Assembly (NCBI GenBank): GCA_018240785.1
Contig: JAFEFC010000022.1
Span: forward strand, 101,697 to 165,696
Length of the DNA stretch: 64,000 nt
DNA from: Pseudomonadota bacterium
Lineage (GTDB): Bacteria > Pseudomonadota > Gammaproteobacteria > Burkholderiales > Rhodocyclaceae
Direction: 5' to 3'
Made by a program: the position numbers and the translations under genes. The notes below the pieces were generated by a model. The model saw nothing but the letters and a program-made list of their open reading frames with translations, was not told the origin of the DNA and made no database searches. Below, piece by piece: positions 52,432 through 60,511 of the stretch (the stretch's first letter is position 1; each line of letters opens with the position of its first letter).

Positions 52432-53934
52432 TCAGGCCGAAAGCTGGTCGCGCAGCACGCGCCGCAGCATCTTGCCCATTTCGTTGTAGGGCAGATGCTC
52501 GCGGAAGCTGATCACGGCCGGCACGCGGGACGAGCGCAGGCGCTCGCGCACCCAGTCGCGCAACTCGGCCTCGGCCACCTGCGCGCCCGGAGCGAGCACC
52601 ACAGCGGCGCCGACCGTCTCGCCCCATTCGGTGTCCGGAACCGCCACCACCGCGACATCGGCGATGGCCGGGTGCCGGCGCAGCACGTCCTCGATCTCGC
52701 CCGGCGAGATGTTCTCGCCGCCGCGCACGATGACGTCGTCCGCCCGGCCGTCAAGATACAGAAACCCGTACGTGTCCATGTAGCCGCGGTCGCGGGTCGG
52801 GAACCAGCCATCCGCGTCCAGCAGGCTGCCGACGCCGAGGTATTCGCCTGCCACCTGCCCGCCACGCACGAACACGTCGCCCACTTCGCCCGCCGGCAAC
52901 GGCGCGCCGTCCTCGCCGCGGATCTCGATCTGCACCGCATCGATCGGCCGGCCGACCGAATGCAGGCGCTTGCGTACCGCCGGGTCGGCGCTGTTAAAGC
53001 CTTCACGATGGCCTTCGGGGTCCAGCAGCGCGATGGTGGAACTGGTCTCGGTCAGACCGTAGGCGTTGGTGAAATCCACCGTCGGCCACAACTGCATCGC
53101 CCGCTCGATGACCGGCGCCGGCATCTTGCCCCCCCCGTAGGCGAGGGCACGCAGGGCCGGCAGCGCCGGATCGGCGCCCGAGGCATCCACATGCTCGATG
53201 ACACGGGCGAGCATGGTGGGCACGACGAACGCGTTGGTCACGCCTTCGCGCCGGCAGGTCTCGAGCCAGGCCTGCCCGTCGAAGCTGGGCAACTGGACCA
53301 TGTGACGGCAGGCATAGATGGAGCTCAGGATCGCCGAGATGCCGGCGATGTGATAGGGCGGCACGGCCACCAGCGTGGCGTCGCGCTCGTCGGCCGCGCC
53401 GAACTCCACCGTGCCGAGGATGTAGCTCATCAGGTTCTCGTGGCGCAGCACGGCAGCCTTCGGCGCGCCGGTGGTGCCGCTGGTGAACAGTTGCACCGCC
53501 ACCGCGGACGCGTCGGCCAGGGCCGGCTCGTCGCTGACGGACTGCCCGTCGCAGGCATCGCGCAGAATCTGCTCGCGGTCTGTCACGGTGAAGCCGGCAG
53601 GGATGTTGACGCCCTCCAGCAGCGCGGGATCGGCAACGAGCCAGGCCGGCTCGATGCGCACCAGCAGGGCCTCGATTTCCGGCTTGGTGAGGCGGTAGTT
53701 CATCGGCACGTAGGGAATGCCGGCGCAGGCCGCCGCATACAGCGCCACCGGTGCGGCGAGGCTGTTGACGTCGAGCAGGCCGACATGGCGGCAGCCGCTT
53801 GCGCGGATCCGCGCGCCTGCGCGGCGTGCCGCCTGCAGCAACTCCGCGTGGCTCATCGAGCGCTCGCCGCAGGTCACGGCGATGCGATCGGGATGGCATT
53901 CCGCCGCCATCTCCAGCGTCATCAGGATGTTCAT
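52432..53934 (-). CDS. Acyl-CoA synthetase (AMP-binding)
   Basis: A 500-residue ANL-superfamily ligase. The ATP P-loop is TSGTTGAPKA (residues 151-160); other motifs are NAYGLTETSS, DRGYMDTYGFLYLDGRADD and the C-terminal catalytic Lys in YNEMGKMLRR. It activates a carboxylic acid to acyl-CoA using ATP and would be an entry point of the pathway. ATG 53934 gives MNILMTLEMAAE; longer in-frame forms run into the small upstream gene. It is co-directional with that gene (4-base gap) and with the CaiB-like gene downstream. Confidence 0.92.
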   Translation of the reverse strand: MNILMTLEMAAECHPDRIAVTCGERSMSHAELLQAARRAGARIRASGCRHVGLLDVNSLAAPVALYAAACAGIPYVPMNYRLTKPEIEALLVRIEPAWLVADPALLEGVNIPAGFTVTDREQILRDACDGQSVSDEPALADASAVAVQLFTSGTTGAPKAAVLRHENLMSYILGTVEFGAADERDATLVAVPPYHIAGISAILSSIYACRHMVQLPSFDGQAWLETCRREGVTNAFVVPTMLARVIEHVDASGADPALPALRALAYGGGKMPAPVIERAMQLWPTVDFTNAYGLTETSSTIALLDPEGHREGFNSADPAVRKRLHSVGRPIDAVQIEIRGEDGAPLPAGEVGDVFVRGGQVAGEYLGVGSLLDADGWFPTRDRGYMDTYGFLYLDGRADDVIVRGGENISPGEIEDVLRRHPAIADVAVVAVPDTEWGETVGAAVVLAPGAQVAEAELRDWVRERLRSSRVPAVISFREHLPYNEMGKMLRRVLRDQLSA

Positions 53935-53938
53935 GCGC

Positions 53939-54250
53939 TCAGTCCGATGAAGGCAGCGCCTTCGCCTGCTTGACATCGAGCGGCACGCCGTCGATCGACA
54001 GGCTGCCGCGGCCGCCCTTGGTGCACAGCAGCTCGAAGCGATCGGCGGCATCGACGTAGCGCTTGCCGACCAGCGTGCCCTGCACGAATGCCTGGCTGGG
54101 AGCCGCGCCGGCGGGTTTGTCGACGGTCAACGCAAGCATGCCGGCGCCGCCGCATTCCAGGCTCACCTCCACTGCCGCCGCCCGAACGACCATCACTTCG
54201 GTGTCGCACACCGCGCTCTTGAGCCGCGACCCTGCCTTCAATGTGTTCAT
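53939..54250 (-). CDS. Small Cys-containing protein of unknown function
   Basis: A 103-residue soluble protein, first in the leftward unit. It has three Cys in conserved-looking settings: SAVCDTEVMVVRA, VSLECGGAGML and ELLCTKGGRGSLSIDG. It has a beta-rich character and no signal peptide. I recall similar small proteins beside acyl-CoA synthetases in actinobacteria, but cannot name a family. The Cys spacing could bind a metal or serve as an acyl/CoA site; that is speculation. ATG 54250 is preferred over the ATG nine bases earlier because GAGG is then at a workable distance. Confidence 0.65.
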   Translation of the reverse strand: MNTLKAGSRLKSAVCDTEVMVVRAAAVEVSLECGGAGMLALTVDKPAGAAPSQAFVQGTLVGKRYVDAADRFELLCTKGGRGSLSIDGVPLDVKQAKALPSSD

Positions 54251-54554
54251 TTTCTGCATCCTCGAATGATCAAGGGGTTGTCGGGAGCTGCCGTGCCACC
54301 TGCGGCGAAGCGATGACGCCTCGCCCGGGGCATCCGTGGAGCCGATTCTGTGCGATGCCGGATGGCCGATTCAACGCCTGTCCGGGGCCCTGACCTGAAT
54401 TGCGCCCGAATAGGCCGGATCAGAACTTTTGCGCCGGGCCGGGGGCTGCCGAATCTTTCTATCTTCCACTCTGCGTGCACTCCGGCGCCGATCGGGATGG
54501 CCGATCCGGGCTCATCCGGGCACGACATCGGGACTCCTGGAGACGAGACAAGAC
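54251..54554. other. Divergent intergenic region without recognised sites
   Basis: The 304 bases separate the leftward acyl-CoA synthetase unit from the rightward CoA-transferase gene. I see no gene, and no good copy of the recurrent palindrome. GGAGACGAGACAAG before 54555 supplies the ribosome-binding site. Confidence 0.5.
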
Positions 54555-55790
54555 ATGACCAATCAGACACTTCCTCCGCTGGCCAGCCTGCGTGTGATCG
54601 AGAGCTCCATCCTCGGCCCCGCTGCAATCACCACTTCCCTGGCCGACCTGGGTGCGGAGGTGATCAAGGTGGAGACGCCGTCCGGCGACTACATCCGCGA
54701 GATGACCTGGCCGATCATCGAAGGCGTTTCGCTGATGCATTACCACCTCAACCGCGGCAAGAAGAGCATCACCCTCGACCTCAAGACCGAAGCGGCGCGC
54801 GAGATCTACCGCGAGCTGGTGCGGGGAGCCGACATCGTCATCGAGGCGTCCAGGCCGGGCGCGCTCGCACGCTACGGGCTGGGATACGAAGATCTGCGCA
54901 GCATCAACCCGCGGATCGTGTTCTGCACCGTGTCGGGTTATGGCATGACCGGCCCCTACAAGGACATGCCCTCCCACGGCATCGCCTACGACACCTGGAG
55001 CGGCGTGGTGAAACCGGCGTACGACGAGGAAGGCTTCTGCTACATCCCGGAGCACGTCGGCATCGGCATCAATGCCGCGCCGCTGTTCGGTGGCCTGGCG
55101 GTGCTCGCCGGCGTGATCCGCGCACGCGCGACCGGCCAGGGCTGCTTCATGGAGCTGGCCCAGAGCGATGCCTCCGCCGCCTTCGACTGGTATCGCAGCG
55201 AGAGCCACATGGCCTACGCACGCCCCGAGGACGTGGTGACCGGCAACAAGGCCGACAATTACGTCCGCCGCCCGGTGGCGACCGCGGGCATGAAGGAAGG
55301 CGTGCGCTACCAGCTCTACGCGAGCGCCGACGGTCATGTCCTGTTCATGGCGTCCGAGCAGGCGTTCTGGAAGAACTTCTGCGCCGGCGTCGGCCGCATG
55401 GACCTGTTCGACAGGTGGCCGGGGTCGAAGTACGCCGACCATGCGCGCGGCAACCGCGAGCTGCAGGCGATCCTGCGCGACATCTTCCGCACGCGCACCA
55501 CCCGTGAATGGCTCGACTTCGGCGTCGAGTTCAACACCCCCATCGCGCCGGTCAACACGCCGGCCAACATTGTGGACGACCCCCAGTTCAAGGAGCGCTT
55601 CCACCTCCTGCCGCACGCCACGCACGGTGCCGACATGCTTCCCTTCCCGGTCAGGTTCGTGGACGAGGCAGAGACCATGCCCGACCGCGCGCCCACCGTG
55701 GGCGAGCACAGCGAGGCGGTGCTGCGCCAGGTGCTTGGCTACGACGCGGCGCAGGTCGCCGCACTGCGCCAGGCCGGCGCCCTCGGCTGA
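54555..55790 (+). CDS. CaiB/BaiF family protein with Asn at the catalytic position
   Basis: A 411-residue class III CoA-transferase-fold protein: LASLRVIESSILGPAAITTS, VIKVETPSGDYIREM, VIEASRPGALARYGLGY. Where active transferases have Asp (VADLTAG-like), this one reads GIGINAAPLFGGLAVLAG, so the nucleophile seems replaced by Asn. It may be inactive alone, or be a racemase-like or partner subunit. ATG 54555 is supported by the GGAGAC site. It precedes the nitronate-monooxygenase-like gene by 145 bases, in the same direction. Confidence 0.82.
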   Translation: MTNQTLPPLASLRVIESSILGPAAITTSLADLGAEVIKVETPSGDYIREMTWPIIEGVSLMHYHLNRGKKSITLDLKTEAAREIYRELVRGADIVIEASRPGALARYGLGYEDLRSINPRIVFCTVSGYGMTGPYKDMPSHGIAYDTWSGVVKPAYDEEGFCYIPEHVGIGINAAPLFGGLAVLAGVIRARATGQGCFMELAQSDASAAFDWYRSESHMAYARPEDVVTGNKADNYVRRPVATAGMKEGVRYQLYASADGHVLFMASEQAFWKNFCAGVGRMDLFDRWPGSKYADHARGNRELQAILRDIFRTRTTREWLDFGVEFNTPIAPVNTPANIVDDPQFKERFHLLPHATHGADMLPFPVRFVDEAETMPDRAPTVGEHSEAVLRQVLGYDAAQVAALRQAGALG

Positions 55791-55935
55791 GCCGTCAGGC
55801 AATGACACACGAGCGGCCGGATCGGATACCGCACGGCCCGGGCGGGCCGCGCACTGCCACCTAGAATCGGATCGTCCAGGGCAGGAACAAACGCCCTGCC
55901 CGATCCTGAAATCCATATGCCGGAGACATCGACAC

Positions 55936-57030
55936 ATGAACAATCCCCTTCACACCCCGCTGTGCGACAAGCTCGGCATCGAGTATCCGGTCGTCGCCTT
56001 CACCCACTGCAAGGATGTCGCGGTGGCAGTGATCAATGCCGGCGGCTTTGCCGTGCTGGGTGAAGCGCTGCACACGCCGGACCAGATCGCCTCGGACATC
56101 CGCTGGATCCGCGAACGCATCGGCGGCAAGCCTTTCGGGATCGACCTCGTGCTGCCGTCGTCGGTGCCAGAGGAAAAGACGGTCGACGAACTGCTGGCGA
56201 TGATTCCGCCGCAGCAGCGCGAGTTCGAGCAGCAGATCAAGCGCAAGTACGACGTGCCCGCCCCCAAGATCGCGCCCGACATCCACCACTGGGGCGGGCT
56301 CGACCAGAAGCGCGCGCTCGACCAGCTCGAAGTGATCTTCGACGAGCGCGTGCCGGTGTTTGCTTCCGGCCTGGGTTCCCCGGCCTTCCTGCTCAAGCGC
56401 GCGCATGAGCTCGGCATGCAGGTGTGGGGCCTGGTGGGCAAGCCGCGCCAGGCAAGGCGGCAGATCGAAGCCGGCACCGACGTGATCATCGCGCAGGGCT
56501 TCGATGCCGCCGGCCATACCGGCAACATCGGCACCTTCTCCATCGTGCCGCAGGTGGTCGATGCCGCGCGCGGCACCGGTGTACCGGTGATCGCAGCCGG
56601 CGGCGTGACCACCGGCCGCCACCTCGCCGCCGCCCTCGCCCTCGGCGCGGACGGGGTGTGGACCGGCTCGCTGTGGCTGACCTCGCGCGAATCCGACGTG
56701 AACATGCCGCTCAAGGAGCGCCTGCTGGAAGCCGAGACCGAGGACACGATCTATTCGAACTGCATCTCCGGCTACACCATGCGCACCACCCGCTGCCCCT
56801 GGCACGACGAGTGGATGAGCGACGCCGCCCCGGCGGTGCTCAAGCCGCCGCTGCAGATGATCCTGTCGTCGAACTACATCCAGGGTTCGCTCGACTACCA
56901 GCGCAAGGACCTCATGACCGAGGCCGCCGGCCAGGGCATCCACTACGTGAAGGAGATGAAGCCTGCGCCCCAGATCCTGTCCGATCTCGTCGAGGAGGCA
57001 CTCGATGTCTTCGACCGTTTCGCCGGGTGA
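55936..57030 (+). CDS. Nitronate monooxygenase-family flavoprotein (IpdC-like reductase candidate)
   Basis: A 364-residue FMN TIM-barrel protein. Marks: VINAGGFAVLGEAL, PVFASGLGSPAFLLKRAHEL, the phosphate-binding VIAAGGVTTGRHLAAALALG and the FMN/His segment IIAQGFDAAGHTGNIGTFSI. Members include nitronate monooxygenase and IpdC, the reductase acting on a CoA-linked ring intermediate in steroid breakdown. The neighbours here (ETF, CoA-transferases) favour an acyl-CoA reductase or dehydrogenase role over nitroalkane oxidation. ATG 55936 follows CGGAGAC. Its end overlaps the next small gene by 26 bases. Confidence 0.85.
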   Translation: MNNPLHTPLCDKLGIEYPVVAFTHCKDVAVAVINAGGFAVLGEALHTPDQIASDIRWIRERIGGKPFGIDLVLPSSVPEEKTVDELLAMIPPQQREFEQQIKRKYDVPAPKIAPDIHHWGGLDQKRALDQLEVIFDERVPVFASGLGSPAFLLKRAHELGMQVWGLVGKPRQARRQIEAGTDVIIAQGFDAAGHTGNIGTFSIVPQVVDAARGTGVPVIAAGGVTTGRHLAAALALGADGVWTGSLWLTSRESDVNMPLKERLLEAETEDTIYSNCISGYTMRTTRCPWHDEWMSDAAPAVLKPPLQMILSSNYIQGSLDYQRKDLMTEAAGQGIHYVKEMKPAPQILSDLVEEALDVFDRFAG

Positions 57031-57319
57031 GCCCCCCTTCCGCGAAGGCTTCGCGCCCGCGCTGTGCACCGTCGAGGCCGAATGTGACGGCGGCCGCCCG
57101 ATCGAAGGCACGCATTTCGCCGGGCGCCAGTCCTTCACTGGCCGCCTGACCGGGCACTACCGCGACTACGGCCCCTATCCCTGGCGCTGGTACCTGCTGG
57201 CCTCGCTCACGCGCAAGCCCGAAGGTTTTGCCCAGGATGCGGTCTGGTGCGACGCCGCAAGCCTGTATCTGGTGTCCGATCCTGGTCGGACGATCGAAGA
57301 AGTTCTGCCCACGGAGTAA
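57005..57319 (+). CDS. Small protein of unknown function between NMO-like gene and etfB
   Basis: A 104-residue protein that I do not recognise. It is Trp/Tyr-rich in the middle (GHYRDYGPYPWRWYLLASLT), has no signal peptide or membrane helix, and holds two Cys (ALCTVEAEC). It overlaps the 3' end of the nitronate-monooxygenase-like gene by 26 bases and ends 3 bases before etfB, which argues strongly for a real, translationally coupled gene. A structural partner of the flavoprotein or of ETF is possible. Confidence 0.7.
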   Translation: MSSTVSPGEPPFREGFAPALCTVEAECDGGRPIEGTHFAGRQSFTGRLTGHYRDYGPYPWRWYLLASLTRKPEGFAQDAVWCDAASLYLVSDPGRTIEEVLPTE

Positions 57320-57322
57320 GCA

Positions 57323-58111
57323 ATGCGAATCGTCGTCTGCGTCAAGGAAGTGCTGGATCCGGCCGCCGTCAATAACTACGCGCTCGCCGGCGGACTGAAG
57401 ATGGGAGCGGACGGCCGTCATCCCGACGTCGCCGCGATCCCGCGGCTGATCAACGGCTACGACGAGCAGGCACTGGAAGCGGCCCTGCGCCTGCGTGACG
57501 CCGGCGTGGAATGCCGCATCGTGGCGCTCACGATCGGTGCCGATGCCGGCGCGATGCTCAAGCAGTGCGCCGCACTGGGCGCCGACGAGATCGTCGCCAT
57601 CGACGCGGGCGGCCGCGAACTGGACAGCGCCGGCATCGCGGCAGTCCTCGCCGCGTGGATCGGCCGCAGTGGCGGCGCCGACCTCATCCTCTGCGGCCGC
57701 CAGGCTTCGGACGACGACCAGGGCGTGGTGCCGCTGCTGCTCGCCGAGCGCCTCGGCCATGCCGTCACCACGCTTGCCCGCGACGTCCGCCATGGCGCCG
57801 ACGGCCTGACCGTGACGCGCGCGACCCCGGAAGGCGACGAAGTCGTGCGCGGGCAACTGCCGGCGCTGGTGACCGTCAGCAACGAGCTGGGAGCACCGCG
57901 CTTTCCGACCGCCAAGGCCAAGATGGCTGCGCGCAAGATGAGCGCGGAGGTCATCCCCCTCGACAGCCTGGAACTCGACCCGGCCGCGCTCACCGCGAGC
58001 ATCCGGCTGCAGCGCCAGTTCGTGCCGAAGATCCAGGGCAATTGCGAGTTCATCAGCGGCTCGCCGGCCGACATCGCACGCGAGCTGATGGCGCGCATCC
58101 GCGCCGCCTGA
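57323..58111 (+). CDS. etfB: Electron transfer flavoprotein beta subunit
   Basis: A 262-residue ETF beta subunit. The N-terminus is MRIVVCVKEVLDPAAVNN; the family signature is VSNELGAPRFPTAKAKMAAR; the AMP-binding segment is LILCGRQASDDDQGVVPLLL. It would pair with EtfA at 12.5 kb, as no other ETF subunit is in the window. It starts three bases after the preceding small gene and is followed by a hairpin, so it ends the operon of the nitronate-monooxygenase-like enzyme. That enzyme may donate electrons to ETF. Confidence 0.95.
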   Translation: MRIVVCVKEVLDPAAVNNYALAGGLKMGADGRHPDVAAIPRLINGYDEQALEAALRLRDAGVECRIVALTIGADAGAMLKQCAALGADEIVAIDAGGRELDSAGIAAVLAAWIGRSGGADLILCGRQASDDDQGVVPLLLAERLGHAVTTLARDVRHGADGLTVTRATPEGDEVVRGQLPALVTVSNELGAPRFPTAKAKMAARKMSAEVIPLDSLELDPAALTASIRLQRQFVPKIQGNCEFISGSPADIARELMARIRAA

Positions 58112-58134
58112 AACCGCCCTGCACCCTCCATCCG

Positions 58135-58160
58135 GGCGGGAATGCCGTGGCATTCCCGCC
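58135..58160. terminator. Terminator hairpin, etfB / luxR
   Basis: GGCGGGAATGCC pairs with GGCATTCCCGCC (tight loop) between convergent genes, 24 bases after the etfB stop. No T-run follows. Confidence 0.6.
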
Positions 58161-58207
58161 TGTCGTGCGTTTGCGCGCCGGCGACCCTGCCCGCGGCAGC
58201 CCGCCCT

Positions 58208-59368
58208 TCAGGCCAGCGGCGCCACGCCGCTCAGCAGCAGGCGCATCAACTCGGTCTGGCGCGTGACGCCGGTCTTGGCGAATACGCCGCGCAACTGGCA
58301 GCGCGCGGTGTTGCGGCTGATGCCGAGTTCCTCGGATGCGTCTTCCACGGTGAGTCCTTCCAGCAGCTTGAGCACCAGGGTGGACTCGGCCGGCGTGAGG
58401 CCGTAGAGGCGCTTGAGGATGCTCAGCGATGCCTGCGACTTCTGCTCGACGTCGCGGATGATGACGATCACTGCAGGCCGGTCGGACGATTCCGACCACT
58501 CCGTCACCGGTGCCGTGCGGACCACGATGCCCAGGTTTGGCCGGCCCGACTTGCGGCTCAGGGACATGCCCGACACGAGATGCGGACTGGGCGAGCACTC
58601 GCTCCTGATCGCCCGGTCGATCAGCGCATGCATTTCCTTGTTCTCGCTGCCGAATGCGGCATGCAGCGTTCCGTTGATCGTGGACAGCCCGTCGCGTTCG
58701 GCCAGGATCGCGGATGCGGCGTCGTTCATGCGCAGGATCTTGCCCTTCTTGTCGAGGATCACTGCCCCCACGGACAGTCGTTCGAGCGTGCCGGCGTAAA
58801 GCGTGCGTTCGGCTTCGGTCACATCCAGCAGGCTGCGCAGCTTCACCGCACTCTTGATGTGCGGCACCAGCAACTGGCAGAGCGCACGGTCGGCGTCGTC
58901 GAACGGCGCACCCGTGGACGAGCGGCTCGCCCGGAAGCGGCAGCTCGGTTCGTCGCCATCGCCGATGTCCGCGCCGAGGTAGTAGCGGATTCCGAGCGGC
59001 GCGAGAAATTCCTGGAAGATCGCGCTGCGCAGCCAGTCCTCCTCGCGGACGACCTCGTCCACCGTCACCACACGGTCCACCGGCAGATTCACGAACGGAT
59101 CGACGGCATAGAAGAAGGTGTTGTAGGCCTCGGCGATCTCCGGGCGCGCCTGGCCGGCGAATACCACCTGCCAGGACCGGTCCGGCGACGGCGAACGCAG
59201 GATCATCGACACGTAATTGGCGTCGAGGCGCTGGCGCAGGGCCTCCAGGAAGCCGGTCCAGGGTGTCGGTTCGCGCGTGCCGTCATAGATCTGGTGCACC
59301 AGGCCGTCGTACTCGACAAGGCTCAGTCCGGATTTCCGGAACAGCGCGTCGAAATCCGTTCCACTCAT
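58208..59368 (-). CDS. LuxR-family regulator with PAS-like sensor
   Basis: A 386-residue regulator. The N-terminal ~190 residues form a probable sensor, followed by a PAS-like part (ERLSVGAVILDKKGKILRMN) and a C-terminal LuxR helix-turn-helix: LTPAESTLVLKLLEGLTVED, ASEELGISRNTARCQLRGVF. There is no phospho-receiver domain, so a small-molecule signal is likely. LuxR-type regulators such as TeiR control steroid degradation in other betaproteobacteria. ATG 59368 with GAGGAAA upstream is chosen over further starts. It diverges from npdG, and operator copy E lies between, which makes it the best candidate for binding the island's palindrome. Confidence 0.9.
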   Translation of the reverse strand: MSGTDFDALFRKSGLSLVEYDGLVHQIYDGTREPTPWTGFLEALRQRLDANYVSMILRSPSPDRSWQVVFAGQARPEIAEAYNTFFYAVDPFVNLPVDRVVTVDEVVREEDWLRSAIFQEFLAPLGIRYYLGADIGDGDEPSCRFRASRSSTGAPFDDADRALCQLLVPHIKSAVKLRSLLDVTEAERTLYAGTLERLSVGAVILDKKGKILRMNDAASAILAERDGLSTINGTLHAAFGSENKEMHALIDRAIRSECSPSPHLVSGMSLSRKSGRPNLGIVVRTAPVTEWSESSDRPAVIVIIRDVEQKSQASLSILKRLYGLTPAESTLVLKLLEGLTVEDASEELGISRNTARCQLRGVFAKTGVTRQTELMRLLLSGVAPLA

Positions 59369-59606
59369 GAGCAGGTTTCCTCGCAATGCTTCACTTTCGC
59401 GACACTCCGCCAGCAGTCGGGTACAAGCAGGGGAGGCATCGGCACTCGCGCCGGAACGCGCAACCGGACGAAGGAGCATAGGCGCCGATGCAGCGCGCCT
59501 CCTTGACCTTTCTCAACGCGCAGTGCCGACGGGATGCGCACGAAGGGTCCTGCCGCCGCAGATGCCTTCGTCGCCGCCGGCCCGCTGTCCACAAATGACT
59601 TCCGCC

Positions 59607-59626
59607 CATCACCAAATCATGCGATG
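59607..59626. promoter_or_regulatory. Candidate operator copy E, luxR / npdG divergent promoter
   Basis: CATCACC-N6-TGCGATG on the plus strand; on the minus strand it reads CATCGCA-N6-GGTGATG. Centre 123 bases before npdG and about 250 bases before luxR. The surrounding 59369-59739 gap (371 bases) holds no supported gene. Confidence 0.5.
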
Positions 59627-59739
59627 CCGCGTCTCCCGCACCGGCATAACGTGCAGCCATGGCCACGGACAAGCGCGCAGGACGGGGATCCCGGCGCTGC
59701 CCGCCAGGCCGCATCCGAATTCATCGAAGGGGTCATGAA

Positions 59740-60411
59740 ATGGATCAAGCAATCGCCGTCGTCGGCGGCACGGGAAATCTGGGGGCCGCACTCGCCCGCC
59801 GCTGGGCCAAGGCCGGAAAGTCCGTGATCATCGGCTCGCGCCAGGCCGAAAAGGCGCACGAAGCGGCCGCCCGTCTCGGCGCCGAACTGGGCGTGACCGT
59901 GCGTTCGGCCAGCAACGTCGACGCCGCGCGCGCAGCCGACATCGTCGTGGTGACGGTGCCCTTTGCCTCCCAGGCCGGCGTGTTGGAGGAAATCGGTCCG
60001 GTGGTCCAGGGCAAGCTCGTGATCGACACCACCGTTCCGCTGGTGCCGCCCAAGGTTGCACGCGTGCAGCTTCCGCCGGAAGGCAGCGCCGCGCAGCGCG
60101 CACAACATTTGCTCGGCAGCGACGTGCGCCTGGTATCCGCCTTTCACAACGTGGCTGCGCACAAGCTCGCGACCGACCAGCCGGTGGACTGCGACGTGCT
60201 CGTGTTTGGCGACGACAAGGCCGCCCGCAGCGTCGCCGTCGAGCTGGCGGACTGTGCCGGACTGCGCGGACTGCACGCCGGCGCGCTGGCGAACTCCGCC
60301 GCCGCCGAAGCGCTGACCTCGATCCTGATCTTCATGAACAAGACCTACCGCATCGATGGCGCGGGCATCCGCATCACCGGCCAGCTCGATTTCAGCGCGT
60401 CGGCCGACTGA
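59740..60411 (+). CDS. npdG: F420:NADPH oxidoreductase
   Basis: A 223-residue NADPH-dependent F420 reductase (Fno/NpdG). The Rossmann loop is AVVGGTGNLGAALARRW, followed by VIIGSR, whose Ser-Arg binds the NADP 2'-phosphate. Further family segments are ADIVVVTVPFASQ, VIDTTVPLVPPKV and LVSAFHNVAAHKL, which form the F420 pocket. It passes hydride between NADPH and F420, supplying F420H2 to reductases. ATG 59740 gives MDQAIAVVGG with AAGGGG upstream; in-frame starts earlier add non-homologous sequence. It heads the npdG-cofC-fbiC unit. Confidence 0.9.
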   Translation: MDQAIAVVGGTGNLGAALARRWAKAGKSVIIGSRQAEKAHEAAARLGAELGVTVRSASNVDAARAADIVVVTVPFASQAGVLEEIGPVVQGKLVIDTTVPLVPPKVARVQLPPEGSAAQRAQHLLGSDVRLVSAFHNVAAHKLATDQPVDCDVLVFGDDKAARSVAVELADCAGLRGLHAGALANSAAAEALTSILIFMNKTYRIDGAGIRITGQLDFSASAD

Positions 60412-60511
60412 TCATGTCCCCCCGGGATTCGCCCGCTGTCCGGGCACACCTGGCCGGCAGGATCTCGGGCGCCGCAGGCGCGCGGCAGTTTCCGACTGGA
60501 GGAGCAGGAAG

